From FEN-680 sp036845225 (GTDB lineage: Bacteria; Actinomycetota; Geothermincolia; Fen-727; Anoxymicrobiaceae): a stretch of DNA of 17,852 nt. Every line of letters starts with the position of its first letter. The stretch's first letter is position 1. Positions 10,280 to 16,206 of the stretch are shown in pieces. The notes beneath the pieces were generated by a model. That model was not told the origin of the DNA. It saw only the letters and a program-made list of their open reading frames with translations, and did no database searches. The stretch is from contig DAIUEJ010000051.1 in NCBI GenBank assembly GCA_036845225.1, positions 1 to 17,852 of the forward strand, in the 5' to 3' direction. The position numbers were made by a program, and so were the translations under genes.

Positions 10280-10297
10280 GAGGGGACCCTCTTATTT
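10280..10297 (+). terminator. Weak terminator candidate after the LCP gene
   Basis: GAGG and CCTC flank a four-base loop (10280-10291) and are followed by TTATTT. The stem is short. It lies between the LCP stop and the end of the convergent CpaB-like gene. Confidence 0.3.
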
Positions 10298-10981
10298 CGA
10301 ACCTTGAACTGGAGCCTGTTTCGCGTCCGCGGGGCACAGCGAAACGGAGATCTCACCTGAGCAGGCGGCCTGCGCGAGCAGCTCGGCCTCGCGCGGGGCG
10401 ACCAGCAGCGTTATGGCCGGCGCGCCCGACTCTTGAGCTGCGTCGTCGTCCTGCGCACCAGCATCTCCGATGCTCAGGATGAGCCTGCCCGTCAGCAGAG
10501 TGCCGGTGCGAGGAGGCTCGCCGCTGGTCGAGAGGACGTCGACCCTGTCACCGGGGCGCAGGTCGGCGGACCCCGCGGTGCTCCTCGAGAGCAGGATGGT
10601 GTATGCGCGCATGTCCGGCGGGATGCGGGCTGCCAGGTTCGCCGCTCCCTTCCCACCCGCGATCGAAGACGAGGTGACCGGCTCTCCTTTGCCGATGAAC
10701 CTCAGCGCCCGGGAACCGACGATATCCGATGAGTCGCGGAGGGTTCCGGGGACGAGGTAATCGCGCGGCAAGCTCCAGCTGCCCAGCATGTCGTCTGTTA
10801 TCGCCGCGCCCATGGCGATGTCGTGCCGGGCGACAGGGACCTTGACGAGGCTTCCACCCCGCTCGCCTTTCATCGTCTTGGATACGTACCCGAGCAGCAT
10901 CAAGCCGGCGATGACAGCAAAGGCGGTGCCGATGGCGGTGCTGAGCCCGGGCCTTGAGGAGAAGTTCTTGAAGAGCCGCAT
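10292..10981 (-). CDS. cpaB: CpaB/RcpC-like SAF-domain protein (Flp pilus assembly family)
   Basis: The 229-residue protein has one N-terminal membrane helix (about 12-32), a SAF domain (about 45-107, with 'VPVARHDIAMGAAITDDML' and 'IGKGEPVTSSSI'), then an RcpC/CpaB-type beta domain (about 115-215, 'LRPGDRVDVL'). In tight-adherence (Flp) pilus systems CpaB is a periplasmic or surface-side assembly protein. The start is the ATG at 10981 with AAGGA upstream; a longer frame to 11038 has no ribosome binding site. No pilin, CpaF ATPase or TadB/C genes are in the window, so it stands apart from any pilus cluster seen here. SAF domains also occur in unrelated proteins, so a pilus role is inferred from the domain combination only. 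Confidence 0.78.
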   Translation of the reverse strand: MRLFKNFSSRPGLSTAIGTAFAVIAGLMLLGYVSKTMKGERGGSLVKVPVARHDIAMGAAITDDMLGSWSLPRDYLVPGTLRDSSDIVGSRALRFIGKGEPVTSSSIAGGKGAANLAARIPPDMRAYTILLSRSTAGSADLRPGDRVDVLSTSGEPPRTGTLLTGRLILSIGDAGAQDDDAAQESGAPAITLLVAPREAELLAQAACSGEISVSLCPADAKQAPVQGSK

Positions 10982-11049
10982 ACCTGGTCCTTTCAGATGA
11001 AGGCGGTGGAGAGAGGGAGACGGACTGACGCACAGCAATACAAGCTCAT

Positions 11050-11077
11050 GTTATAGCAGACCAAGCCCGCGTGTCAA
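11050..11077 (-). promoter_or_regulatory. Near-consensus sigma-70 promoter for the CpaB-like gene
   Basis: On the minus strand TTGACA (11077-11072) is a perfect -35 and TATAAC (11055-11050) matches 5 of 6 at -10, with a 16-bp spacer. Transcription should begin near 11043, about 60 nt before the ATG. It is the strongest promoter match in the window. Confidence 0.75.
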
Positions 11078-11123
11078 GCGCGAAGCGCCCCGGCGGTCGC
11101 CGTGATTCCGTGTCACAGGGGGG

Positions 11124-11132
11124 TGCTACGAT
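11124..11132 (+). promoter_or_regulatory. Candidate extended -10 element for a leaderless transcript
   Basis: TGCTACGAT (TG-N-TANNNT) ends six bases before the ATG at 11139. Transcription starting seven bases after the -10 would begin on the start codon itself, which would explain why the gene has no well-placed ribosome binding site. Confidence 0.35.
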
Positions 11133-11138
11133 GCGGCC

Positions 11139-11408
11139 ATGAAGACAATCGCACGCATAAGCGCAATCACGGCCCTGCTCTCTCTGGCCGGCCTCGAGTC
11201 GCACGGCGCCTGGGCATGGCTCGTGCTGGCGGTCGGGCTTGCCGCGGTCGTGGTTCTGTTCGCCGCGTGCTCGCGGCTGGGTTACTTCGAGACGCGCGGC
11301 GTGGATACCGGAGACGCCCGGGTTTTCTCTCTGGAAGAGCGCCGACGGGCCACCTCGCGCGAGTCGACACCGCAGGGAACCGCAGCGGGGCAGGCGTCGC
11401 GGCGCTAG
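11139..11408 (+). CDS. Small predicted membrane protein, 89 aa, unknown function
   Basis: No family is recognised. A hydrophobic N-terminus (5-19) and a stronger membrane segment (about 24-45, rich in Val, Ala and Leu) are followed by a polar, Arg-rich tail (46-89). It is therefore probably a one- or two-pass protein with a cytoplasmic tail. The ATG lacks a ribosome binding site at normal distance: the G-run at 11118-11123 is about 15 bases away, and an out-of-frame ATG at 11131 lies closer. A leaderless mRNA would solve this. Support for reality is the membrane-protein composition and the four-base tail-to-tail overlap with the E1-like gene, the same arrangement as at the end of clpB. Confidence 0.55.
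   Translation: MKTIARISAITALLSLAGLESHGAWAWLVLAVGLAAVVVLFAACSRLGYFETRGVDTGDARVFSLEERRRATSRESTPQGTAAGQASRR
11405..11408. other. Second CTAG shared by convergent stop codons
   Basis: TAG at 11406-11408 ends the 89-residue protein. CTA at 11405-11407 is the stop of the minus-strand ThiF/MoeB-like gene. Confidence 0.8.
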
Positions 11409-12265
11409 ATGTCGATGAATTCGACCGTCCAGTCGGACATGTCGAGGAAGAGCATCTTCCCGCGAAGCGTGGTCCCGAGCCCCAGGATCACCTTGACCGC
11501 CTCCTGCACCTGGATGACCGCCGAGAGGACCGGCGTGGTCGCCGGATTGCCGGTCTCGACCTCGATGCCTCTCGTCTTCTCTTCGCCTTCAGGGGTGGGG
11601 GTGAAGCTCGTGAGCCCGGGGTCGCCGGGGAACACCGTCGTCGCCTGCAAGGCGGTGCCCGCTATGGCGCCGTGTATCATCACGACCCCCGCGCTGGCGC
11701 ACGCCGCCTGGAGGGCCAGCCGGTCGTCGAGGGTGTCGAGCGCGTCGATGACGGCGTCCGCCCCTGTTACCAGTTCGGGAAGGTTCTCGCTGTCCGCTGT
11801 CATGTGCCGGCGGATGACTTCCACGTCGCAGTTGATCTCCAGGATGCGGTCCGCGGTGACATCGACCTTGGAGACGCCGAGCACGTCGCTGCAGGCGAAG
11901 TTCTGCCGGTTGAGGTTCGTCTCGTCGTAGACGTCGGGGTCGACTATCACGATGGTCCCTACCCCCATCCTTGCCAGCAGCTCCGCCGCGGTGCCCCCGA
12001 TGCCTCCGGCGCCGACGAGGAGCACCCGGGAGGAAAGCAGCTTCGCCTGCCCGCCCAGGCCGATGGTGCCGATGTTCTTCACGTAGCGCAGGGGCAGAAA
12101 GCCGTTGTCCAGTGCGGACGCCGAGACCTCTCGCGTGGTCAGGCCGTGTTCCTCAGCGATGGTGGCTATGTCATGGATGGAAAGGCACTTGTAGAGCTCG
12201 CAACCCTCCTGGCGGTCGGCGGCCGCGGCTTTGACTGACTCCAGAAGCCCGGGCGTCGGTCCCAT
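11405..12265 (-). CDS. ThiF/MoeB/HesA-family E1-like adenylyltransferase
   Basis: Proteins of this family adenylate the C-terminal Gly-Gly of a ubiquitin-like sulfur carrier so that it can accept sulfur for molybdopterin, thiazole or related products. This one has 286 residues. An N-terminal helical extension (about 20-60) leads into 'LPLRYVKNIGTIGLGGQ', then the nucleotide fold with GAGGIGG at 85-91, 'VDPDVYDETNLNRQ' (108-121, acidic and Arg residues of the ATP site) and 'VIDALDTLDDR'. The paired CxxC zinc motifs usual in MoeB and ThiF are absent, and there is no rhodanese domain. The start is the ATG at 12265 with GGAGGT five bases upstream. A TTG at 12271 would overlap that site. Only two bases separate it from the sulfur-carrier gene, so the two are translationally coupled and almost certainly partners. 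Which cofactor they serve cannot be told. Confidence 0.87.
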   Translation of the reverse strand: MGPTPGLLESVKAAAADRQEGCELYKCLSIHDIATIAEEHGLTTREVSASALDNGFLPLRYVKNIGTIGLGGQAKLLSSRVLLVGAGGIGGTAAELLARMGVGTIVIVDPDVYDETNLNRQNFACSDVLGVSKVDVTADRILEINCDVEVIRRHMTADSENLPELVTGADAVIDALDTLDDRLALQAACASAGVVMIHGAIAGTALQATTVFPGDPGLTSFTPTPEGEEKTRGIEVETGNPATTPVLSAVIQVQEAVKVILGLGTTLRGKMLFLDMSDWTVEFIDI

Positions 12266-12267
12266 GC

Positions 12268-12507
12268 TCAACCTCCGGATATCGCGGGTATTATTGCTAC
12301 CGTGTCACCGTCTGTGATCTTTGTTTCGAGGCCCTGGCGCTTCTTGTTGATGGTGACCGAGCCCACCATCCCCCGCGGTATGCCCAGGGCGTCGATCAGC
12401 CCCCGGACATCGGTACCCTCCGCGACCGCCAGGTCGAAGTCGGTCTTCTCGAGCCTCGGGCTCGCCTTGCCGAGCAGTATGGTGGCGACTTTGACCTCGA
12501 TGTCCAT
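12268..12507 (-). CDS. ThiS/MoaD-like ubiquitin-fold sulfur carrier
   Basis: A 79-residue protein of the size and pattern of MoaD/ThiS. It has an N-terminal beta strand 'EVKVATILLGK', a central 'GTDVRGLIDALGIP', a late 'INKKRQGLETKITDGDTVAIIPA' and the defining C-terminal Gly-Gly ending the protein. The last glycine would be adenylated by the adjacent E1-like enzyme and then thiocarboxylated. ATG start with GGAG upstream. It follows the protease gene by 48 bp and precedes the E1 gene by two. Sequence alone does not separate a molybdenum/tungsten-cofactor role from a thiamine or other sulfur-transfer role. Confidence 0.88.
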   Translation of the reverse strand: MDIEVKVATILLGKASPRLEKTDFDLAVAEGTDVRGLIDALGIPRGMVGSVTINKKRQGLETKITDGDTVAIIPAISGG

Positions 12508-12555
12508 TCGATGCTCCGCGTCGTAGAGACGAGTGCGGCGTCCGCAGGCCGCGGT

Positions 12556-13713
12556 TCATTGTTGAGGCGCGTTGGTCCTCGCCTTAATGTACCGCATCAG
12601 CTCGTCCACCGTAAGGATTCCCTCGACGTGCCCATCCTCCATGACCAGCAGGAACTGGTCGGCGCGCAGCACCCTACGCATGACCTTGTCGAGACTGGCG
12701 TCCGGCTCGATCACCTGGTCCTCGGTGAGCGGGCGTGCGACACGCCCCGCGTTGAGGACGTCCCACTCGGAGGGGTTGATGGTGACCAGGTCGTCCCGGT
12801 TGACGAGGCCTGTCACTTTGCCCGAGTCGTCGACGACGGGGAACGCCGGCAGGTGGTAGACGTTGAAGTAGTTGTTGCGCAGCGAGGTCAGTGTGGTGGC
12901 CTCGCCTACCAGTGGGACGTCCTTGAACATGAGGTCGCGGACCTTGGTGTCGGCGACCGCGAGCCTGAACAGGGTCTGCTGGTAAGAGGCCCTGGAGAGC
13001 TGGAAGACGAAGGCGCCGATCAGGATGAGCCAGAAGCCGCTGAACATGCCGCCGTTGACCGCCACGATGAAGAAGAGGCCGACGGCGGCCATTCCGATGG
13101 CTACAACCTGCCCTCCTATGCTGGCCGCGCGGGTGGCCTTGCGCAGGTCTCCGGTGATCTTCCAGATGATAGCGCGGAAGACCCTGCCACCGTCGAGCGG
13201 GAACCCGGGCAGGAGGTTGAAGGCGCCCACGAACAGGTTGATGGTGAAGAGCAGGTACAGCGGAGCCACGAGTATCGGGCCGCGGGTGGGGCTCGAGGCC
13301 ACCAGGCGGTACAGCAGGTAGAACACCCCGGCCAGGAAGAAGGTCATCGCCGGCCCGGCAATAGCCATTTTCAGCTCGGTCCCCGGGTCGGTGACGTCCT
13401 CGCTCATCTCGGCGACGCCGCCGAAGATGAAGAGGGTTATGCGCTTGATCTGAACTCCGTGGCGCTTCGCGACGTAACTGTGGGAAAGCTCGTGCGCGAG
13501 CAGGCCCGCGAAGAACACTATCGCGGTCAGAAAACCGGCTATCCAGGGCCAGGGACCTCCGGGGTAAGCCTTGCCGTTCACCGTTACCGTGATCCGCCGA
13601 ATAGTGTCGCCGAGGAAGAACCCGATGAGGACGAAGATCACGAGCCAGGTCGGGTTGATGACTATCTCGATGCCCAGTATCCGGGCTATCTTGAAGCCGC
13701 TTCGCGGAAACAT
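12556..13713 (-). CDS. Site-2 protease (M50 family zinc metalloprotease) with two CBS domains, Rip3-like
   Basis: An intramembrane metalloprotease of 385 residues. The N-terminal half is membrane-embedded. HELSH at 74-78 supplies the zinc-binding histidines and catalytic Glu75, and 'NLLPGFPLDGGR' at 166-177 supplies the third zinc ligand, Asp174. Further helices follow to about 240. Two CBS domains fill the C-terminus (about 257-312 and 328-378); in related proteins these bind adenine nucleotides and are thought to gate activity. The layout resembles mycobacterial Rip3 and sporulation protease SpoIVFB. The substrate, often an anti-sigma or membrane-bound transcription factor, is not obvious here. 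The ATG at 13713 has GGGGGAGG just upstream, and the gene starts ten bases after the PfkB stop, so the two are co-transcribed. Confidence 0.92.
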   Translation of the reverse strand: MFPRSGFKIARILGIEIVINPTWLVIFVLIGFFLGDTIRRITVTVNGKAYPGGPWPWIAGFLTAIVFFAGLLAHELSHSYVAKRHGVQIKRITLFIFGGVAEMSEDVTDPGTELKMAIAGPAMTFFLAGVFYLLYRLVASSPTRGPILVAPLYLLFTINLFVGAFNLLPGFPLDGGRVFRAIIWKITGDLRKATRAASIGGQVVAIGMAAVGLFFIVAVNGGMFSGFWLILIGAFVFQLSRASYQQTLFRLAVADTKVRDLMFKDVPLVGEATTLTSLRNNYFNVYHLPAFPVVDDSGKVTGLVNRDDLVTINPSEWDVLNAGRVARPLTEDQVIEPDASLDKVMRRVLRADQFLLVMEDGHVEGILTVDELMRYIKARTNAPQQ

Positions 13714-13723
13714 GGCCTCCCCC

Positions 13724-14629
13724 TCAGGGCTCGAAGTGGGAGACTTGCTTGAGCATCCGGAAACGGCGCTCGATGTCCGAGCGGCCCAGACCGGTCATGC
13801 CGTCCACGCTGAACTTCTCCACGCAGAACGATGCCATCACGGTGCCGTAGATGACCGCGCGGCGGATGTTGCTCTCGGAGGTGTCGCCGGTCGAGGCGAG
13901 GTGCCCCATGAAGCCGCCCGCGAAGGAATCGCCGGCCCCCGTAGGGTCGAAGACGGATTCGCACGGGTAGGCCGGGGCGCTGAAGAAGCAGTCCCTGGTA
14001 AACATCATCGCGCCGTGTTCGCCCTTCTTGACGATGGCGGTGGTCGGCCCGAGGTCGAGCACGCCGCGCGCGGCTTTGATGAGGTTGGACTCGTCGGTGA
14101 GCTGGCGGCACTCGGCGTCGTTGAGCACCATAACGTCGACCCGCTTCATCGTTTTCAGAAGGTCCTCCCTGTAGCCATCGATGTAATAGTCCATGGTGTC
14201 ACACGCCACGAGCTCGGGTTTCGCCACCTGGTCCAGCACCGACGACTGCAGCGCGGGGATGATATTCGCCAGGAAGACGAACTCGCTGTCCACCTTGCTC
14301 TTCGGGATGACGGGCTTGAACCCTTCGAACACGTTGAGCCTGGTATCGATGGTGTCGCGTTCGTTGAGGTCGTAGCCGTAGACGCCCGCCCAGCGGAAGG
14401 TCTCTCCTTCCTCCACGGTCAGCCCGCTGGTGTCGATGCCGAGAGAGTCGAAGAAGTCGATGTTCTTTTGCGGGAAATCGCTGCCCACCACCGCTACCAC
14501 GGAGACGTCCGTGAAGTACGAGGCGGCCACTGAGAAGAATGTCGCCGAGCCGCCCAGGGCGTCCTTCACGGCGCCGAACGGGGTCTTGACGCTGTCGAGC
14601 GCTACCGAACCTACGACCAGGACACCCAT
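13724..14629 (-). CDS. PfkB-family carbohydrate/nucleoside kinase
   Basis: A ribokinase-fold kinase of 301 residues. It opens with the family's 'VLVVGSVALD' strand and 'GGSATFFSVAAS' substrate-binding region, and has the signature 'DPTGAGDSFAGGF' near 228-240, where D234 of GAGD is the catalytic base. The substrate may be a sugar, a nucleoside or a methylthioribose-like product. Its position right after the methylthioadenosine phosphorylase favours a nucleoside or pentose, but this is context only. I take the ATG at 14629; a GTG at 14632 directly before it is nearly as good. The phosphorylase stop is at 14634, leaving four bases between the genes. The ribosome binding site is weak (AAGG), suggesting coupling to upstream translation. 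Confidence 0.88.
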   Translation of the reverse strand: MGVLVVGSVALDSVKTPFGAVKDALGGSATFFSVAASYFTDVSVVAVVGSDFPQKNIDFFDSLGIDTSGLTVEEGETFRWAGVYGYDLNERDTIDTRLNVFEGFKPVIPKSKVDSEFVFLANIIPALQSSVLDQVAKPELVACDTMDYYIDGYREDLLKTMKRVDVMVLNDAECRQLTDESNLIKAARGVLDLGPTTAIVKKGEHGAMMFTRDCFFSAPAYPCESVFDPTGAGDSFAGGFMGHLASTGDTSESNIRRAVIYGTVMASFCVEKFSVDGMTGLGRSDIERRFRMLKQVSHFEP

Positions 14630-14633
14630 CACA

Positions 14634-15512
14634 TCAGCCTTTGTGGGGAAGGTACTTCTTGAGGAGGACGCTCAGCCTGTTGCGAGTGACGTCGGGGACG
14701 GACTCCGGGGCCGTCGCCACGGCCGGGACCAGCGATTCCCTGCACGCGCATCTGCTCAAGTCGGGCATCTTGAGAATGACCTCTTTGAGTATCTTCTTTG
14801 CGGTCTCGGAGTTCTTTTGCACGTACTCGATTATCATGTCGAGGGTGACGTCCTGGGAACCTTCCCTCCAGACGTCGTAGTCGGTCACGAGGGCGAGGCT
14901 CGAGTAGCACATCTCCGCCTCGCGGCAGAGCTTGGCCTCCGTCGCCATTGTCATGCCGATGACATCGACGTCCCATGACCTGTAGAGCTTTGATTCCGCA
15001 CGGGTCGAGAAGGCGGGGCCTTCGATGCAGATGTAGGTGCCCCCCAGCTGAACGGTCGCGCCCACGGAAGTCGCACTCTGATACAGCGCGTCGTTGAGCG
15101 AGTTGCAGGTCGGGTCTGCCATGCTCACGTGGACCGCCGGGTTATCGATGAAGAAAGTGCTCTCGCGGCTCTTGGTGAGGTCGATCACCTGGTCCGGGAT
15201 GACGATGTTCATCGGGTGCAGCTCCTCGCGCATGCTCCCGACCGCGCTGACGCCGATCAACGCCTGGACGCCGAGCGCCTTGAAACCGTAGACGTTCGCG
15301 CGGAAGTTGACGCCGGGCGCGGGGATGGAGTGGCCCGGGCCGTGGCGCGACAGGAAGGCGACGTCGATGCCCTGGAGCCGGCCGAGCATGTATTCGTCAG
15401 AGGGTTCGCCGTAGGGGGTGTCGACCTTTACGCGCGAGACGATCTCGATATCGGGGATGTTGTACAGGCCGCTTCCGCCGATGATGCCGACGCGACACCC
15501 GTCTCCGCTCAC
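14634..15512 (-). CDS. mtnP: S-methyl-5'-thioadenosine phosphorylase (MTAP)
   Basis: MTAP splits methylthioadenosine, the by-product of polyamine and other SAM-dependent syntheses, with phosphate into adenine and methylthioribose-1-phosphate. This 292-residue protein has the phosphate loop GGSG (12-15), 'SRHGPGH' (55-61), 'SAVGSMREE' (89-97), 'PDQVIDLTKSRESTFF' (106-121), 'EGPAFSTRAES' (164-174) and 'TDYDVW' (210-215). The two Asp of TDYD recognise the 6-amino group of adenine, so I favour MTAP over the inosine-type MTIP or purine nucleoside phosphorylase. A CxC motif (C255, C257) sits near the C-terminus, as in some thermostable archaeal MTAPs. The GTG at 15512 is chosen because GGAGGT (15520-15525) lies seven bases upstream. 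A GTG at 15521 would overlap that site. Confidence 0.9.
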   Translation of the reverse strand: MSGDGCRVGIIGGSGLYNIPDIEIVSRVKVDTPYGEPSDEYMLGRLQGIDVAFLSRHGPGHSIPAPGVNFRANVYGFKALGVQALIGVSAVGSMREELHPMNIVIPDQVIDLTKSRESTFFIDNPAVHVSMADPTCNSLNDALYQSATSVGATVQLGGTYICIEGPAFSTRAESKLYRSWDVDVIGMTMATEAKLCREAEMCYSSLALVTDYDVWREGSQDVTLDMIIEYVQKNSETAKKILKEVILKMPDLSRCACRESLVPAVATAPESVPDVTRNRLSVLLKKYLPHKG

Positions 15513-15529
15513 GTTCCACACCTCCAGAT

Positions 15530-15557
15530 GCAGGGGTCAGGCACCGTCCACCCCTGC
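15530..15557. repeat. Palindromic intergenic element with GGGGTCAGGCACC word
   Basis: GCAGGGGT (15530-15537) is perfectly complementary to ACCCCTGC (15550-15557) around a 12-nt loop. CGTCCACC is directly repeated at 15545-15552 and 15557-15564. It lies between the zinc-ribbon gene and the MTAP gene, just ahead of the MTAP ribosome binding site. It resembles short REP-like palindromes dispersed by RAYT transposases, and it might also attenuate transcription within the operon. Confidence 0.5.
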
Positions 15558-15633
15558 GTCCACCTGTTCCGCCCGACAGGGCCCGCTCTATCGATCACTC
15601 TGGGGTAACGAAGGGACAGGCGATCGGAGCCCC

Positions 15634-15969
15634 TCAGGACGCGGCCTTCTCGGCCTTCTTGGAATCGTCGGGCTTCTTGTCGTCCTTGGCCTTCTTCTTG
15701 TCCTTCTCGCTGCCGTCGTTGCCCGAGGACGCCGAGGAAGGCTTGTCCATCTCTTCGGCGATGTCCGAGTAGGACTTGCCCGGCTTGTTGTCGGGCTTCT
15801 TCGAATCCGTGGCGTAGAAGCCCGAGCCCTTGAAGACGATTCCCACAGGGTGGAAAACCCTGCGGACGTCGCCGCCGCATTCATCGCAGGACTTTACGGT
15901 ATCGTCTATGCCGTGAGTCACCTCAAAGGTCCTGTGGCACTTCTTGCACTTATAATCGTACCTGGGCAA
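15634..15969 (-). CDS. FmdB-type zinc-ribbon protein with charged tail
   Basis: A 111-residue protein. The N-terminus 'MPRYDYKCKKCHRTFEV' is the FmdB/CxxC zinc-ribbon signature, with zinc ligands C8, C11, C28 and C31. A 'VGIVFKGSGFYATDS' stretch (42-56), typical of the family, follows. The last ~55 residues are low-complexity Lys/Ser/Asp/Glu and likely disordered. FmdB proteins are proposed regulators or nucleic-acid-binding proteins with no settled function. The start is a TTG at 15969 (family proteins begin M-P-x-Y-x-Y), preceded by GAGGTGA about nine bases upstream. It is the first gene of the minus-strand run, about 120 bp ahead of MTAP, and divergent from the diguanylate cyclase. Confidence 0.85.
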   Translation of the reverse strand: MPRYDYKCKKCHRTFEVTHGIDDTVKSCDECGGDVRRVFHPVGIVFKGSGFYATDSKKPDNKPGKSYSDIAEEMDKPSSASSGNDGSEKDKKKAKDDKKPDDSKKAEKAAS

Positions 15970-16008
15970 CTTAAGTCATCACCTCTGCCGGATGCTTACG
16001 ATATAAAT

Positions 16009-16040
16009 GACCGGCTCGCCGAAAACGGCCGATGCCGGTC
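16009..16040. other. Nested inverted repeat in the divergent fmdB-type / diguanylate cyclase region
   Basis: GACCGGC (16009-16015) pairs with GCCGGTC (16034-16040). Inside it GCCG (16018-16021) pairs with CGGC (16026-16029) around AAAA. It could be an operator for a dimeric regulator or a hairpin in the leader of either gene. Confidence 0.45.
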
Positions 16041-16122
16041 CTACCAGATAATACTATATGGCGGAGTCCGGTTTCAATGACGCAGAGCACCCTCGCCGGG
16101 CCCGGAGGGCACGCTGGTTGGG

Positions 16123-16152
16123 TTGGTTTACGGGCCTGTCTTTCGTTATTAT
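16123..16152 (+). promoter_or_regulatory. Candidate promoter for the diguanylate cyclase gene
   Basis: TTGGTT (16123-16128) and TATTAT (16147-16152, 5 of 6) lie 18 bp apart. Transcription would begin near 16159, about 48 nt before the ATG, with GGAGGT at 16191-16196 as ribosome binding site. Confidence 0.4.
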
Positions 16153-16206
16153 TAGACGGGAAGAGGTTACCGGGTCGGCGCGGCCGCGCCGGAGGTCAAT
16201 GCCATT

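Noticed and set aside
12511..13752. Long plus-strand open frame of 413 codons opposite the site-2 protease
   Set aside because: The translation is Glu/Asp/Arg/Gly-rich and without domains; the minus strand encodes a clear M50-CBS protein.
15418..16080. 220-codon plus-strand frame over the zinc-ribbon gene and spacer
   Set aside because: It is open by composition. Its Leu/Val-rich middle is the complement of the Lys/Asp-rich tail of the zinc-ribbon protein.
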